A stretch of 35,688 bases of DNA from JAAZMA01 sp964564325. GTDB lineage: Bacteria; Bacillota; Clostridia; Tissierellales; Tepidimicrobiaceae. Location: NCBI GenBank assembly GCA_964564325.1, contig CAZMBD010000006.1, positions 1-35,688 on the forward strand, given 5' to 3'. The notes under the pieces were generated by a model. It saw only the letters and a list, made by a program, of their open reading frames with translations. It had not been told where the DNA came from and ran no database searches. Shown in pieces: positions 27,629-34,077 of the stretch; position 1 is the first letter of the stretch; each line of letters opens with the position of its first letter. The position numbers and the translations under genes are program-made.

Positions 27629-27650
27629 TTTTTTAGTAAATAAATATAGT
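27622..27650 (+). promoter_or_regulatory. candidate promoter of the amidase-holin pair
   Basis: TTGATT (27622-27627), 17-base spacer, TATAGT (27645-27650), 32 bases before the ATG at 27683. The -35 falls in the last bases of repeat block E. Confidence 0.5.
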
Positions 27651-27682
27651 TTAAATTATATATTGTAGTGGAGGTGAATAGT

Positions 27683-28291
27683 ATGATTTATAAAATTCAG
27701 CATATATCTATTAATAAGGATAAAAGACCTGGAACTAAAATAATACCAGAATATATAACCATACATTCCACAGCAAATCTAAAATCTACTGCTCAAAATG
27801 AAAGAGATTGGTTAGTAAATCCATCTAATAATAGAGTGGCATCTTGGCATATTGTGGTGGATGAAAAGGAAATCATAGAAGCCATACCTTTAAATGAATT
27901 AGCCTATCATGCAGGTTCTAAAGAAGGAAATTATAAATCCATTAGCATAGAGATATGCGAATCTGGAAATAGAGAAAAAACATTGGAAAATGCAGTGAAA
28001 ATTACAACGAAAATTCTAAGGGAAAGAAATTGGGGAGTAGAAAGACTAAGAAGGCATTTTGACTGGTCAGGGAAAAACTGTCCTCGTATTTTAAACTACA
28101 ATAATTGGGAAGAATGGGAAAGGTTTAAAAGGGATGTAGACATTATGCTTAAAAATCAACCTTCTTCATGGGCAAAGGAAGCCTGGAACTGGGCAATTAA
28201 AAACGGAATTACTGATGGGAAAAGACCAAGTGATATAGCTACTAGAGAAGAAGTAATTACTATGATATGTAGAGTAAAGGGGGTGAGCTAG
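27683..28291 (+). CDS. N-acetylmuramoyl-L-alanine amidase (Amidase_2) with SLH-like tail
   Basis: A 202-residue T7-lysozyme-like amidase that cuts the lactyl-peptide bond of peptidoglycan. Zinc ligands are visible: H28 in ITIHST, H125 in RRHFDW, and C133 in KNCPR, with H125-C133 spacing as in T7 lysozyme. There is no signal peptide, as in phage endolysins that depend on a holin. The C-terminus (about 165-202: AKEAWNWAIKNGITDG, ATREEVITMICR) resembles a single SLH motif for wall-polymer binding. The ATG at 27683 is chosen over the GTG at 27668 because GGAGGTG lies between them at correct distance. It overlaps the next gene by one base. Confidence 0.88.
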   Translation: MIYKIQHISINKDKRPGTKIIPEYITIHSTANLKSTAQNERDWLVNPSNNRVASWHIVVDEKEIIEAIPLNELAYHAGSKEGNYKSISIEICESGNREKTLENAVKITTKILRERNWGVERLRRHFDWSGKNCPRILNYNNWEEWERFKRDVDIMLKNQPSSWAKEAWNWAIKNGITDGKRPSDIATREEVITMICRVKGVS

Positions 28292-28578
28292 TGTACAACG
28301 ATTTTATGACACCAGAAGTTTTAACTACCTTTGTAGGTTTAGTTTTAGCTACAAATCTTATAGTTCAATTTACAAAATCTATTGTTAAGAAGCAATTCGG
28401 AGAAAGTTTTGTTAGACTTTACGCATTTATAATAGCATTGATTTTAACTTTTTTCTTTAGTAAAATTGGAGAAGGATTTCAAGGAATAATAATAACCATA
28501 ATAAATGCAATATTAGTTACGATGGCAGCACTAGGTGGGTATGAAATAGTATCTGATCCTAAGGCTCAGAAGAAATAA
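28291..28578 (+). CDS. small holin-like membrane protein
   Basis: A 95-residue protein with hydrophobic segments at about 8-26, 43-58 and 63-82 and a charged tail (SDPKAQKK). The GTG start overlaps the last base of the amidase stop (TAGTG), so translation is coupled. Small size, helix number and the endolysin partner point to a phage-type holin that lets the amidase reach the wall. No other phage gene is visible, so this may be a domesticated lysis pair or a prophage remnant. A terminator follows directly. Confidence 0.7.
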   Translation: MYNDFMTPEVLTTFVGLVLATNLIVQFTKSIVKKQFGESFVRLYAFIIALILTFFFSKIGEGFQGIIITIINAILVTMAALGGYEIVSDPKAQKK

Positions 28579-28602
28579 GGGCGACTGTGTGTCGCCTTTT
28601 AT
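28577..28602 (+). terminator. intrinsic terminator after the holin-like gene
   Basis: GGCGAC (28580-28585) pairs with GTCGCC (28591-28596) around TGTGT, extended by A/T pairs, then TTTT. Confidence 0.88.
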
Positions 28603-28608
28603 AATTTA

Positions 28609-28708
28609 NNNNNNNNNNNNNNNNNNNNNNNNNNNNNNNNNNNNNNNNNNNNNNNNNNNNNNNNNNNNNNNNNNNNNNNNNNNNNNNNNNNNNNNNNNNN
28701 NNNNNNNN
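28609..28708. other. assembly gap (100 N)
   Basis: Exactly 100 undetermined bases, a placeholder of unknown true length. Gene content differs across it, so the two sides should not be assumed to be neighbours. Confidence 0.97.
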
Positions 28709-28762
28709 TTTATACCTTGTCTTTCGCAATGATTCACCAAAAGAAATAAGATTAAAATCCAT
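28709..28762 (-). CDS. 5' end of an XRE-type transcriptional regulator (truncated by gap)
   Basis: Eighteen codons on the minus strand before the N run: ATG at 28762, product beginning MDFNLISFGESLRKTRYK. FGESLRKTRYK is the usual opening of an XRE/HTH_3 DNA-binding domain, just before the QxxLA helix. AGGAGTG lies 6 bases upstream of the ATG. The rest is lost in the gap. It diverges from the decayed ABC gene, with a palindrome between them. The call rests on a short stretch. Confidence 0.5.
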
Positions 28763-28828
28763 ACAATCACTCCTTATGAATAAAGATATGCAAATAACAT
28801 GCCAAAATCTATAAAAACAGGAGATAAA

Positions 28829-28848
28829 AACCTACTTTAAAGTAGGTT
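28829..28848. promoter_or_regulatory. 20-bp perfect palindrome, candidate operator
   Basis: AACCTACTTTAAAGTAGGTT is fully self-complementary. It lies between the truncated XRE-type gene and the ABC exporter remnant, where an autoregulator could bind. It lacks a T-run, so a terminator is less likely. Confidence 0.4.
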
Positions 28849-29935
28849 GAATTATTTACATTTATTATATATGGTTAATGTATATCTGGGATTTGCTATG
28901 CTTGGTCTAAACATACTTTATGTTCTTGCTTATTTTGCACTGAAAGAGCCACTTTTTCGTACAAATTATAAGTTTTCTGAAAATTCATCAAAATATTTTT
29001 CTTGTGCTGATGACCAGCTTTCACATATACGTTTTTTGCAAACTTATGGTATAGTAGATGGATTTAGTTCAAAGCTTGATATGGCTATGACACCTTTTTA
29101 TAAAACAGCTTTAGAGCTGGAAAGATTATCTTATATATTTGATAGTGTAGACAAATTTCTTTTACTTTTTGCAAATATTGCTACATTTTTATTAGGGGGG
29201 AAAGCTGTTATTAATAGTACCATGAGCATTGGTCAGTTTACTGTGATTCTTTCTTATTTTAATCTAATGATGGGCGCTACAAAGTACTTTTTTACTATAG
29301 CAGGAGATATACCTGAAGTTTTAGCTTTTTTAGATCGTACAAGAGAAGTTTTTAAAGAAGAAAAACTTCAAGATGATAATGATAAAAAAGTATTAGAAAA
29401 AATCGAATATGTATCTGTAGATAATTTAAATTTTGCTTATCTTGATGGTAAACCAATTTTCCAAGACTTTAATTATATATTTGAAAAGGGGAAAATCTAT
29501 TCATTAAAAGGAGTAAACGGAAGTGGGAAAAGTACTTTAATACGAATTATTCCTGGACTTTATATGTAAGAACAAAATGAAGATATATTATATAATGGAG
29601 TATCTTCAAAAGACTTAAATATGATGGAAATGCGTAGAAACAAAATAGCAGTATGTGAACAAGAACCCTTTTTACTTAGAGAAAGCTTGTTATATAATTT
29701 GACATTTGGCGAAGAATACAAAGAATCTCAACTTGATTTTTACTTAAAAATGCTTTCCCTACAAAAAGTAATCAGTAATTTAAAAAAAGGAAAAGAACGA
29801 TTTTTAGATTTCCTTCCAGAATATAAAAAAGACAAGATAATAATTATATCTACCCATGATAAAGACATTTTAGATCTAAGTGATCATGTTCTGGCTTTTG
29901 AGGATGTTCATTCCCTTGATTTATCTAAGTGTTGA
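28847..29935 (+). pseudogene. decayed ABC exporter (fused membrane and ATPase domains)
   Basis: One reading frame is broken in three ways. It begins part-way through the membrane domain, so about the first 150 residues are missing. An in-frame TAA (29567-29569) follows the Walker A region (GVNGSGKSTLIRI), and the same frame continues past it as homologous sequence (ILYNGVSSKDLN, KIAVCEQEPFLLRESLLYN). Between NLKKG and KERFLDFLPEYKKDK the signature LSGGQ and Walker B are absent although the H-loop ISTHD is present, implying an in-frame deletion of about 50 residues. The intact gene would be a half-size peptide or drug exporter. It lies near the XRE-type gene start and may be a relic of an acquired island. 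Confidence 0.85.
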
Positions 29936-29948
29936 CATATGAAATTTT

Positions 29949-29978
29949 AGGGACTATCTATTTTCTGATAGCCCCTTT
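29949..29978 (+). terminator. intrinsic terminator after the ABC remnant
   Basis: CTATC (29954-29958) pairs with GATAG (29967-29971), extended by GGG/CCC across a bulged A and followed by TTTG. Moderate strength. Confidence 0.55.
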
Positions 29979-29995
29979 GTAAACGTCAAATCTAA

Positions 29996-30820
29996 TTAAT
30001 GAAAACCAATATTACCCATAGTCTTACAATACTTTTCTGTTTTAACTAATATTCCATATCCTACAAAGACTCCTACCACCATAAAGACTATTAAAATCCA
30101 TTTTTCCATATAAAGAGGAAGTAAAGTATTTGTGTCTAAGAGTATTCCTCTAATTGCATCATAGCCATAGGTTATCGGTAGTGCTAGTGATATAGCCATA
30201 ATACCCCTTGGAAGTACTGTTATTGGGAACGCTTCTCCAGATAATATATTTAAGAGAAAATTAGTAATATCTATTATATTATTGGCATTATTAGTTATTA
30301 AAACCAATGCAGCTATACCAAAACCTAGTCCATATAATGCTATTAGCATAGGAATTAGAGTAAGCAATGCTTCACCTATTCCACTGCCTATATTAAATCC
30401 AAAGAGAAGCCAAATTAAAACGGCTGTAGCCAAGGAATTTGCAGTAGTTATAATTAAAGAAAATATAGATCTACCAATTAATTGTACCCATAGTGGTATA
30501 GGAGTTAGCCAATTGGATTCAATTACCCCTGCATCCATTTCACTTTTAAGGGAAAAACCCATTCCCCATAATACAGAAGATACAAAAGAGCCTACAATAC
30601 TACCTATAACTAAAAATGCCATAAAATCTGTAGTACCAGTGTATTCCCCAAAACCTATATTTTTACCATTTACCTGAAAGGCTTTAGCTAAAAAATATAC
30701 TGGAGCTATCCACATTATAGGTTCTATTATTCTAAATATAGCATTAACAGGATATCTAAAGAAAATCTTAGCATCCTTCTTTATAATTGCAGATATTGCT
30801 AACAAATAGTCTTTAAACAT
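29996..30820 (-). CDS. ABC-2 type transporter permease (distal)
   Basis: Membrane subunit of about 274 residues with six predicted helices, the third gene of a leftward operon. The N-terminus FKDYLLAISAIIKKDAKIFFRYP is the cytoplasmic lead-in of ABC-2 permeases, and ESNWLTPIPLWVQLIGRS matches ESNWLCPVPKISLLFGYS in its partner, so the two are paralogues forming a heterodimer. The ATG at 30820 is preferred because GGGAGGG is 7 bases upstream. An in-frame ATG at 30835 directly abuts the previous stop but has that site downstream of it. Substrate unknown; lipid, drug or bacteriocin export is typical. Confidence 0.88.
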   Translation of the reverse strand: MFKDYLLAISAIIKKDAKIFFRYPVNAIFRIIEPIMWIAPVYFLAKAFQVNGKNIGFGEYTGTTDFMAFLVIGSIVGSFVSSVLWGMGFSLKSEMDAGVIESNWLTPIPLWVQLIGRSIFSLIITTANSLATAVLIWLLFGFNIGSGIGEALLTLIPMLIALYGLGFGIAALVLITNNANNIIDITNFLLNILSGEAFPITVLPRGIMAISLALPITYGYDAIRGILLDTNTLLPLYMEKWILIVFMVVGVFVGYGILVKTEKYCKTMGNIGFH

Positions 30821-30835
30821 TTTTCTCCCTCCCAT

Positions 30836-31654
30836 CTAATAATGCCCAAGTGTTCCAGTTTCTTTTACTTTGTTTTGAGTATAATTAAAAGCTATAATTC
30901 CTAATACCATGAGAATGGCTCCAAATATAAGTAGTATATATATTTCGCGTTTAATATCTGATATGACAGCACCTGAAGATATAACTCTTCTTAAGGCATT
31001 TACACTATGAGTCATGGGGATGAATTCTGAAATATTTCTCATCCAATTAGGTAATACCGCTAAAGGATAAGTTATACCACAAAATATAGTCATTATTCCC
31101 CTTACCATAAATACCATAGAATTAGCTTCTTTAGCCCACATAACCAGTGATGCAAATACAAATCCTAATCCATAAACAGCTGGTATAGATACTAAAATAA
31201 TTAATAATGCCAATAATGGACTACCTATAAATTCAAAATTGTAAAAAAATTTAAACTCTATAACCGAAACAATAATATAGACAAAACTAGTTAAAATTTG
31301 AAACAATGAATATCCAAATAAGAGAGATATTTTAGGCACAGGGCAAAGCCAATTAGATTCTAGTGTACCTCTTACTTGTTCAATTCTTAAGCAAGAACCA
31401 AAGCTCCATAACATGGAATTAATCCACATCCAGATAGTGGTTCCCACTAACATATAAGTAGTATAATCCGTAGTTCCTGCCACAGTTTGAAATGCATCAA
31501 GTGAAGCATTACCAGTACCAGACAATGTTTTTGCAGTAAATAAATATCCCAAAGGAAATATTACAGGCCATATTAGCATTGGTATAAACCAAGATGGATA
31601 TCTTAGCATTATTCTCATTTCTCGTTTAAATACAGCAAAGGCTGCTCCTAACAT
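30836..31654 (-). CDS. ABC-2 type transporter permease (proximal)
   Basis: A 272-residue membrane subunit with six predicted helices: FKREMRIMLRYPSWFIPMLIWPVIFP at the start, a conserved MLWSFGSCLRIEQVRGTLESNWL loop (about 95-117), and PLAVLPNWMRNISEFIPMTHSVNALR near the end, the usual ABC-2 C-terminal amphipathic segment. It follows the ATPase gene by 10 bp on the same strand. It pairs with the downstream permease and the upstream ATPase. Confidence 0.88.
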   Translation of the reverse strand: MLGAAFAVFKREMRIMLRYPSWFIPMLIWPVIFPLGYLFTAKTLSGTGNASLDAFQTVAGTTDYTTYMLVGTTIWMWINSMLWSFGSCLRIEQVRGTLESNWLCPVPKISLLFGYSLFQILTSFVYIIVSVIEFKFFYNFEFIGSPLLALLIILVSIPAVYGLGFVFASLVMWAKEANSMVFMVRGIMTIFCGITYPLAVLPNWMRNISEFIPMTHSVNALRRVISSGAVISDIKREIYILLIFGAILMVLGIIAFNYTQNKVKETGTLGHY

Positions 31655-31664
31655 AGTATCCCTC

Positions 31665-32675
31665 CTATTCCCTTAATGATTTGCCAGTAAGATTAATAAA
31701 CACATCTTCTAAAGTAGGTTCTTCTACTTTGAAATTCATTATTTTAGTATTTGTATTTGAAACTACAGAAATCAAATCATTTACTCCATTAGTGCCATTT
31801 TTCATATGAACCTTTACTTCCCATCTCTCAATATCTTCCTTAAATTTTGAATTTACATTTTTCACTTTAGGCATAGTTTTAATTTCATTTAAAATATTTT
31901 CATTCCAATTATTTAATTCTAATAAAATGGCATTAGTGTCTTCTAAATCATTTTTTAAATTCTCTGGAGTATCCATGGCTATTATTTTCCCATGGTCAAT
32001 TATTGCGATTCTATCGCTTAATTGATCAGCTTCCTCCATATAGTGGGTAGTTAATAATATGGTCCTGCCTTCTTCTTTTATCTCCAATATCAATTCCCTT
32101 AAATTTCTAGCTGACTGAGGATCTAGCCCAGATGTAGGCTCATCTAATATAAGTATTTTTGGATTAGCTATTAAAGCCTTAGCAAGTGCTACCCTTTGTT
32201 TCATTCCAGTAGAATATTTCTCCACTGTTTCATCAGCTCTTTTTTCTAAATTAAATCTATTTAAAAGATAATTAATTTTTTCTTCTGCTTCTTTTCCTTT
32301 TATGCCATTCATAGCAGCAAAGTATTCTAAATTTTCCCTTCCTGTTAACTTCCAATAAGTACTTCTTTCGCCAGATAATACAGTGCCTAGATTTTTTAGT
32401 ACTTCATTTGGTTTTTCTACTACATCTACACCATTAACTTTTATATTGCCAGATGTAGGTATTAGTAATGTAGAAATCATTTTAATAGTGGTGGTTTTTC
32501 CTGCACCATTTGGACCTAAGAATCCAAATATTTCTCCTTTTTGTACATTGAAACTAATCTCATCAACGGCGACAAATTTTTCTTCTTTAACACTTTTTTT
32601 CTTCCAGAATCTAGTTTTTTTCTTGATTTTAAAATCTTTTTTTAATTGATTTACTTCTATTGCATAATTTTCCAT
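31665..32675 (-). CDS. ABC-2 type transporter ATP-binding protein
   Basis: An ATPase of 336 residues from the ATG at 32675, chosen because AAGGGGG lies 7 bases upstream; an in-frame TTG at 32696 is upstream of that site. Walker A is GPNGAGKTT, the signature region YSTGMKQRVALAKAL, and Walker B ILILDEPTSGLDP, followed by LLTTHYMEEAD. A basic insertion (about 14-28, IKKKTRFWKKKSVKEEK) between strands 1 and 2 is typical of the NatA-like subgroup. The C-terminal 90 residues form the extra domain seen in DrrA/NatA-type exporters. It powers the two permeases downstream. Confidence 0.93.
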   Translation of the reverse strand: MENYAIEVNQLKKDFKIKKKTRFWKKKSVKEEKFVAVDEISFNVQKGEIFGFLGPNGAGKTTTIKMISTLLIPTSGNIKVNGVDVVEKPNEVLKNLGTVLSGERSTYWKLTGRENLEYFAAMNGIKGKEAEEKINYLLNRFNLEKRADETVEKYSTGMKQRVALAKALIANPKILILDEPTSGLDPQSARNLRELILEIKEEGRTILLTTHYMEEADQLSDRIAIIDHGKIIAMDTPENLKNDLEDTNAILLELNNWNENILNEIKTMPKVKNVNSKFKEDIERWEVKVHMKNGTNGVNDLISVVSNTNTKIMNFKVEEPTLEDVFINLTGKSLRE

Positions 32676-32727
32676 AATAAAACCCCCTTTAAACAAACTG
32701 AAAACTCAAAATAATTTTTCTTAATTA

Positions 32728-32756
32728 AAGATATCATGTTTTTTAAACAATGTCAA
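32728..32756 (-). promoter_or_regulatory. promoter of the ABC-2 operon
   Basis: Minus strand: -35 TTGACA (32756 to 32751), 17-base spacer, -10 TATCTT (32733 to 32728) with TG one base before it. It is 52 bases upstream of the ATG at 32675. Confidence 0.75.
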
Positions 32757-32765
32757 GCATGATAT
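32731..32765. promoter_or_regulatory. inverted repeat overlapping the ABC-2 promoter, candidate operator
   Basis: ATATCATG (32731-32738) and CATGATAT (32758-32765) are perfect 8-bp arms 19 bases apart. One arm covers the -10 and the other lies just upstream of the -35, a layout suited to repression. The regulator is not identified. Confidence 0.5.
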
Positions 32766-32928
32766 TAAAAAAATTAATTATATAATTAAAATATTTAAGT
32801 ATCAAATTAAATATTATTAGATTCTAACAAATTTCTCAAAAATAAATAACATAATATTCCTAATATAGATTATAATTAAAATATAAGGGTATATCTTAAA
32901 TAAGAAAATAAAAAAAGGGGCGAAAAAC

Positions 32929-33291
32929 ATGGGTAATGTTGATACAAAATATAAAGTTATGTTATTAGCCTATAAAGATGTGGAGAAAAGGGTAAAAAAT
33001 ATAATAACTAAATATTCAGTATGCAATATTAAAGACAAATCCACTTTAGACGAATTATTAAGAGAACGAACTAATTATCAAGGTTCTGGAAGAGGGTTTA
33101 ATTTAAATGATAGAATTGGCATCTATTTAGGTTGGTTTGAAGAACAAATAAAGTTAAAACTGGAAGAAGGTTATACATTAGATATTATTGAAGTTCACAA
33201 ATCTTATGGAGATACTAGGGAAGAATTGTTAAAAACCTTGGATATTGAATATGGGAAAGATATAATAGTATTAGATATAGAAGAATTATAG
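32929..33291 (+). CDS. hypothetical protein, 120 residues
   Basis: I do not recognise this protein. It is soluble, charged, mostly helical by composition (KYKVMLLAYKDVEKRVKNII, EEQIKLKLEEGYTLDIIEVH), with a glycine-rich stretch NYQGSGRGFNLNDRIGIYLG in the middle and an acidic end (IVLDIEEL). There is no signal peptide or membrane helix, and a single cysteine (C32). AAGGGGCG about 8 bases before the ATG supports translation, and TATAAT at 32871-32876 could be its -10. It is a single gene closed by a strong hairpin terminator, which supports it being real. Confidence 0.65.
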   Translation: MGNVDTKYKVMLLAYKDVEKRVKNIITKYSVCNIKDKSTLDELLRERTNYQGSGRGFNLNDRIGIYLGWFEEQIKLKLEEGYTLDIIEVHKSYGDTREELLKTLDIEYGKDIIVLDIEEL

Positions 33292-33302
33292 AAGTTAATA
33301 CA

Positions 33303-33334
33303 TAAAAGATTAGCATATGCTAATCTTTTATTTT
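33303..33334. terminator. terminator after the 120-residue gene
   Basis: A perfect 28-bp palindrome (33303-33330) centred on GCATATGC with AAAAGATTAGC arms and a T-rich tail (TTTTATTTTC). Confidence 0.88.
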
Positions 33335-33373
33335 CAAAAAACAATATTTAGTATATTAATTTTTGTTATTTAT

Positions 33374-33382
33374 TGCTATAAT
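33374..33382 (+). promoter_or_regulatory. extended -10 promoter of the Spo0E-like gene
   Basis: TGCTATAAT, 52 bases before the ATG at 33435, just after the preceding terminator. No clear -35. Confidence 0.45.
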
Positions 33383-33434
33383 AGAATGTGAATGTAATAA
33401 TAGAAAAATATTAACTAGAGGAAGGATGATTATT

Positions 33435-33617
33435 ATGGGTGCAAAATGTTCACTAGAGGAGATTAAAAGTCAGATAGAAAAAAAGCGAGGTCAATTAAAT
33501 GAAATGGTAATAATGGATACAGATAAGGAAGAATTATTGAAATATAGTATAGAATTAGATAGACTTATAGATCTATACTATTCTTTAGAATTAAATAAAA
33601 ATAGGACTAAATATTAG
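33435..33617 (+). CDS. Spo0E-like aspartyl-phosphate phosphatase
   Basis: A 60-residue helical hairpin protein. The family motif S-x-E-L-D-x-L-I is present as SIELDRLIDLYY in the second helix, and the first helix is SLEEIKSQIEKKRGQLNEM. Spo0E proteins dephosphorylate Spo0A~P and so delay sporulation; this implies a spore-forming host or recent ancestor. The ATG at 33435 is preferred since GAGGAAGG ends about 10 bases before it. ATG at 33426 is adjacent to that site, and upstream in-frame codons do not look coding. The downstream inverted repeat 33597-33605/33629-33637 may terminate it. Confidence 0.82.
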   Translation: MGAKCSLEEIKSQIEKKRGQLNEMVIMDTDKEELLKYSIELDRLIDLYYSLELNKNRTKY

Positions 33618-33640
33618 TATAGATTTGCCCTATTTTTATT
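33597..33640. terminator. weak terminator after the Spo0E-like gene
   Basis: AAAAATAGG (33597-33605) pairs with CCTATTTTT (33629-33637) across a long loop of 23 bases. The right arm gives the T-run. Confidence 0.45.
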
Positions 33641-33652
33641 TAATTCCTTTTT

Positions 33653-33748
33653 TTAGACTAGATAATAAATAATACATAGTCCAATTATTGCTATTAGAAT
33701 GCCTATAATCCAGTATAAAGTTTTTTTACGAACAAAGAAAAATTTCAA
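33653..33748 (-). CDS. 31-residue single-helix membrane peptide
   Basis: A small gene on the minus strand: TTG at 33748, GAGGTGG five bases upstream, product with a basic start (KFFFVRKKT) and one membrane helix (LYWIIGILIAIIGLCIIYYLV). The good ribosome site and clean positive-then-hydrophobic layout support a real product. The same layout also opens several clostridial wall enzymes, so it could instead be the remaining 5' end of a larger gene. No function can be assigned. Confidence 0.5.
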   Translation of the reverse strand: MKFFFVRKKTLYWIIGILIAIIGLCIIYYLV

Positions 33749-33918
33749 TAAAACCACCTCGCATAGGTACTTAATATAATCTATTTTAATTTTTTGTAAT
33801 ATATGCCTAAAATTTAGTTTAAAGGTTTTAAAAATTGGGGAATAATGATATATTATACTTAAGCCAAAGGAGGTTTGAAGCAGCATATAGAAACAATATT
33901 AAATAATTATAAAATATG

Positions 33919-33947
33919 TTGATATGCCAAATAATTTAGGATAAACT
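33919..33947 (+). promoter_or_regulatory. candidate promoter of the HTH-TnpB unit
   Basis: TTGATA (33919-33924), 17-base spacer, TAAACT (33942-33947), 22 bases before the HTH ATG. The -10 is a weak match. Confidence 0.35.
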
Positions 33948-33969
33948 TAGACATAGGGGGATGAAACTT

Positions 33970-34077
33970 ATGTTTAAACTATTAACACAAAAACAAGCGT
34001 GTAAATATTTAAATGTATCTAGAACCACTATATTAAGATGGGAAAAAGAAGGTGGAACAGATGAAAGTAACAGTTAA
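33970..34077 (+). CDS. short HTH protein, remnant or derivative of IS607-type TnpA
   Basis: A 35-codon frame, starting with ATG after GGGGGATGA. Residues 3-28 (LLTQKQACKYLNVSRTTILR then WEKEGG) match the MerR/excisionase-type DNA-binding domain at the N-terminus of IS607 serine recombinases. The catalytic recombinase domain that should follow is absent: the frame ends after seven unrelated residues. It overlaps the tnpB start (34061) by 17 bases, and the ribosome site of tnpB lies inside it, so translation is coupled. It could bind the element's ends or regulate tnpB, but it cannot recombine DNA on its own. Confidence 0.7.
   Translation: MFKLLTQKQACKYLNVSRTTILRWEKEGGTDESNS

Noticed and set aside
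28559..28762. A minus-strand frame through the second N gap joined to the terminator region
   Set aside because: Only the first 18 codons next to the gap look like a protein. The part after the N run falls in the holin gene's terminator and is an artefact of the gap.
29949..29978. Further copy of the GGGAC repeat family
   Set aside because: The hairpin contains GGGACTATC but not the GTCC half or shared flanks; it fits an ordinary terminator.
30282..30677. A 131-codon frame on the + strand inside the ABC-2 permease gene
   Set aside because: It is antisense to a well-supported permease and is low-complexity with no site for translation.
33363..33434. Longer N-terminus for the Spo0E-like protein
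   Set aside because: The extra residues cover the promoter and ribosome site and do not fit the short Spo0E helix hairpin.
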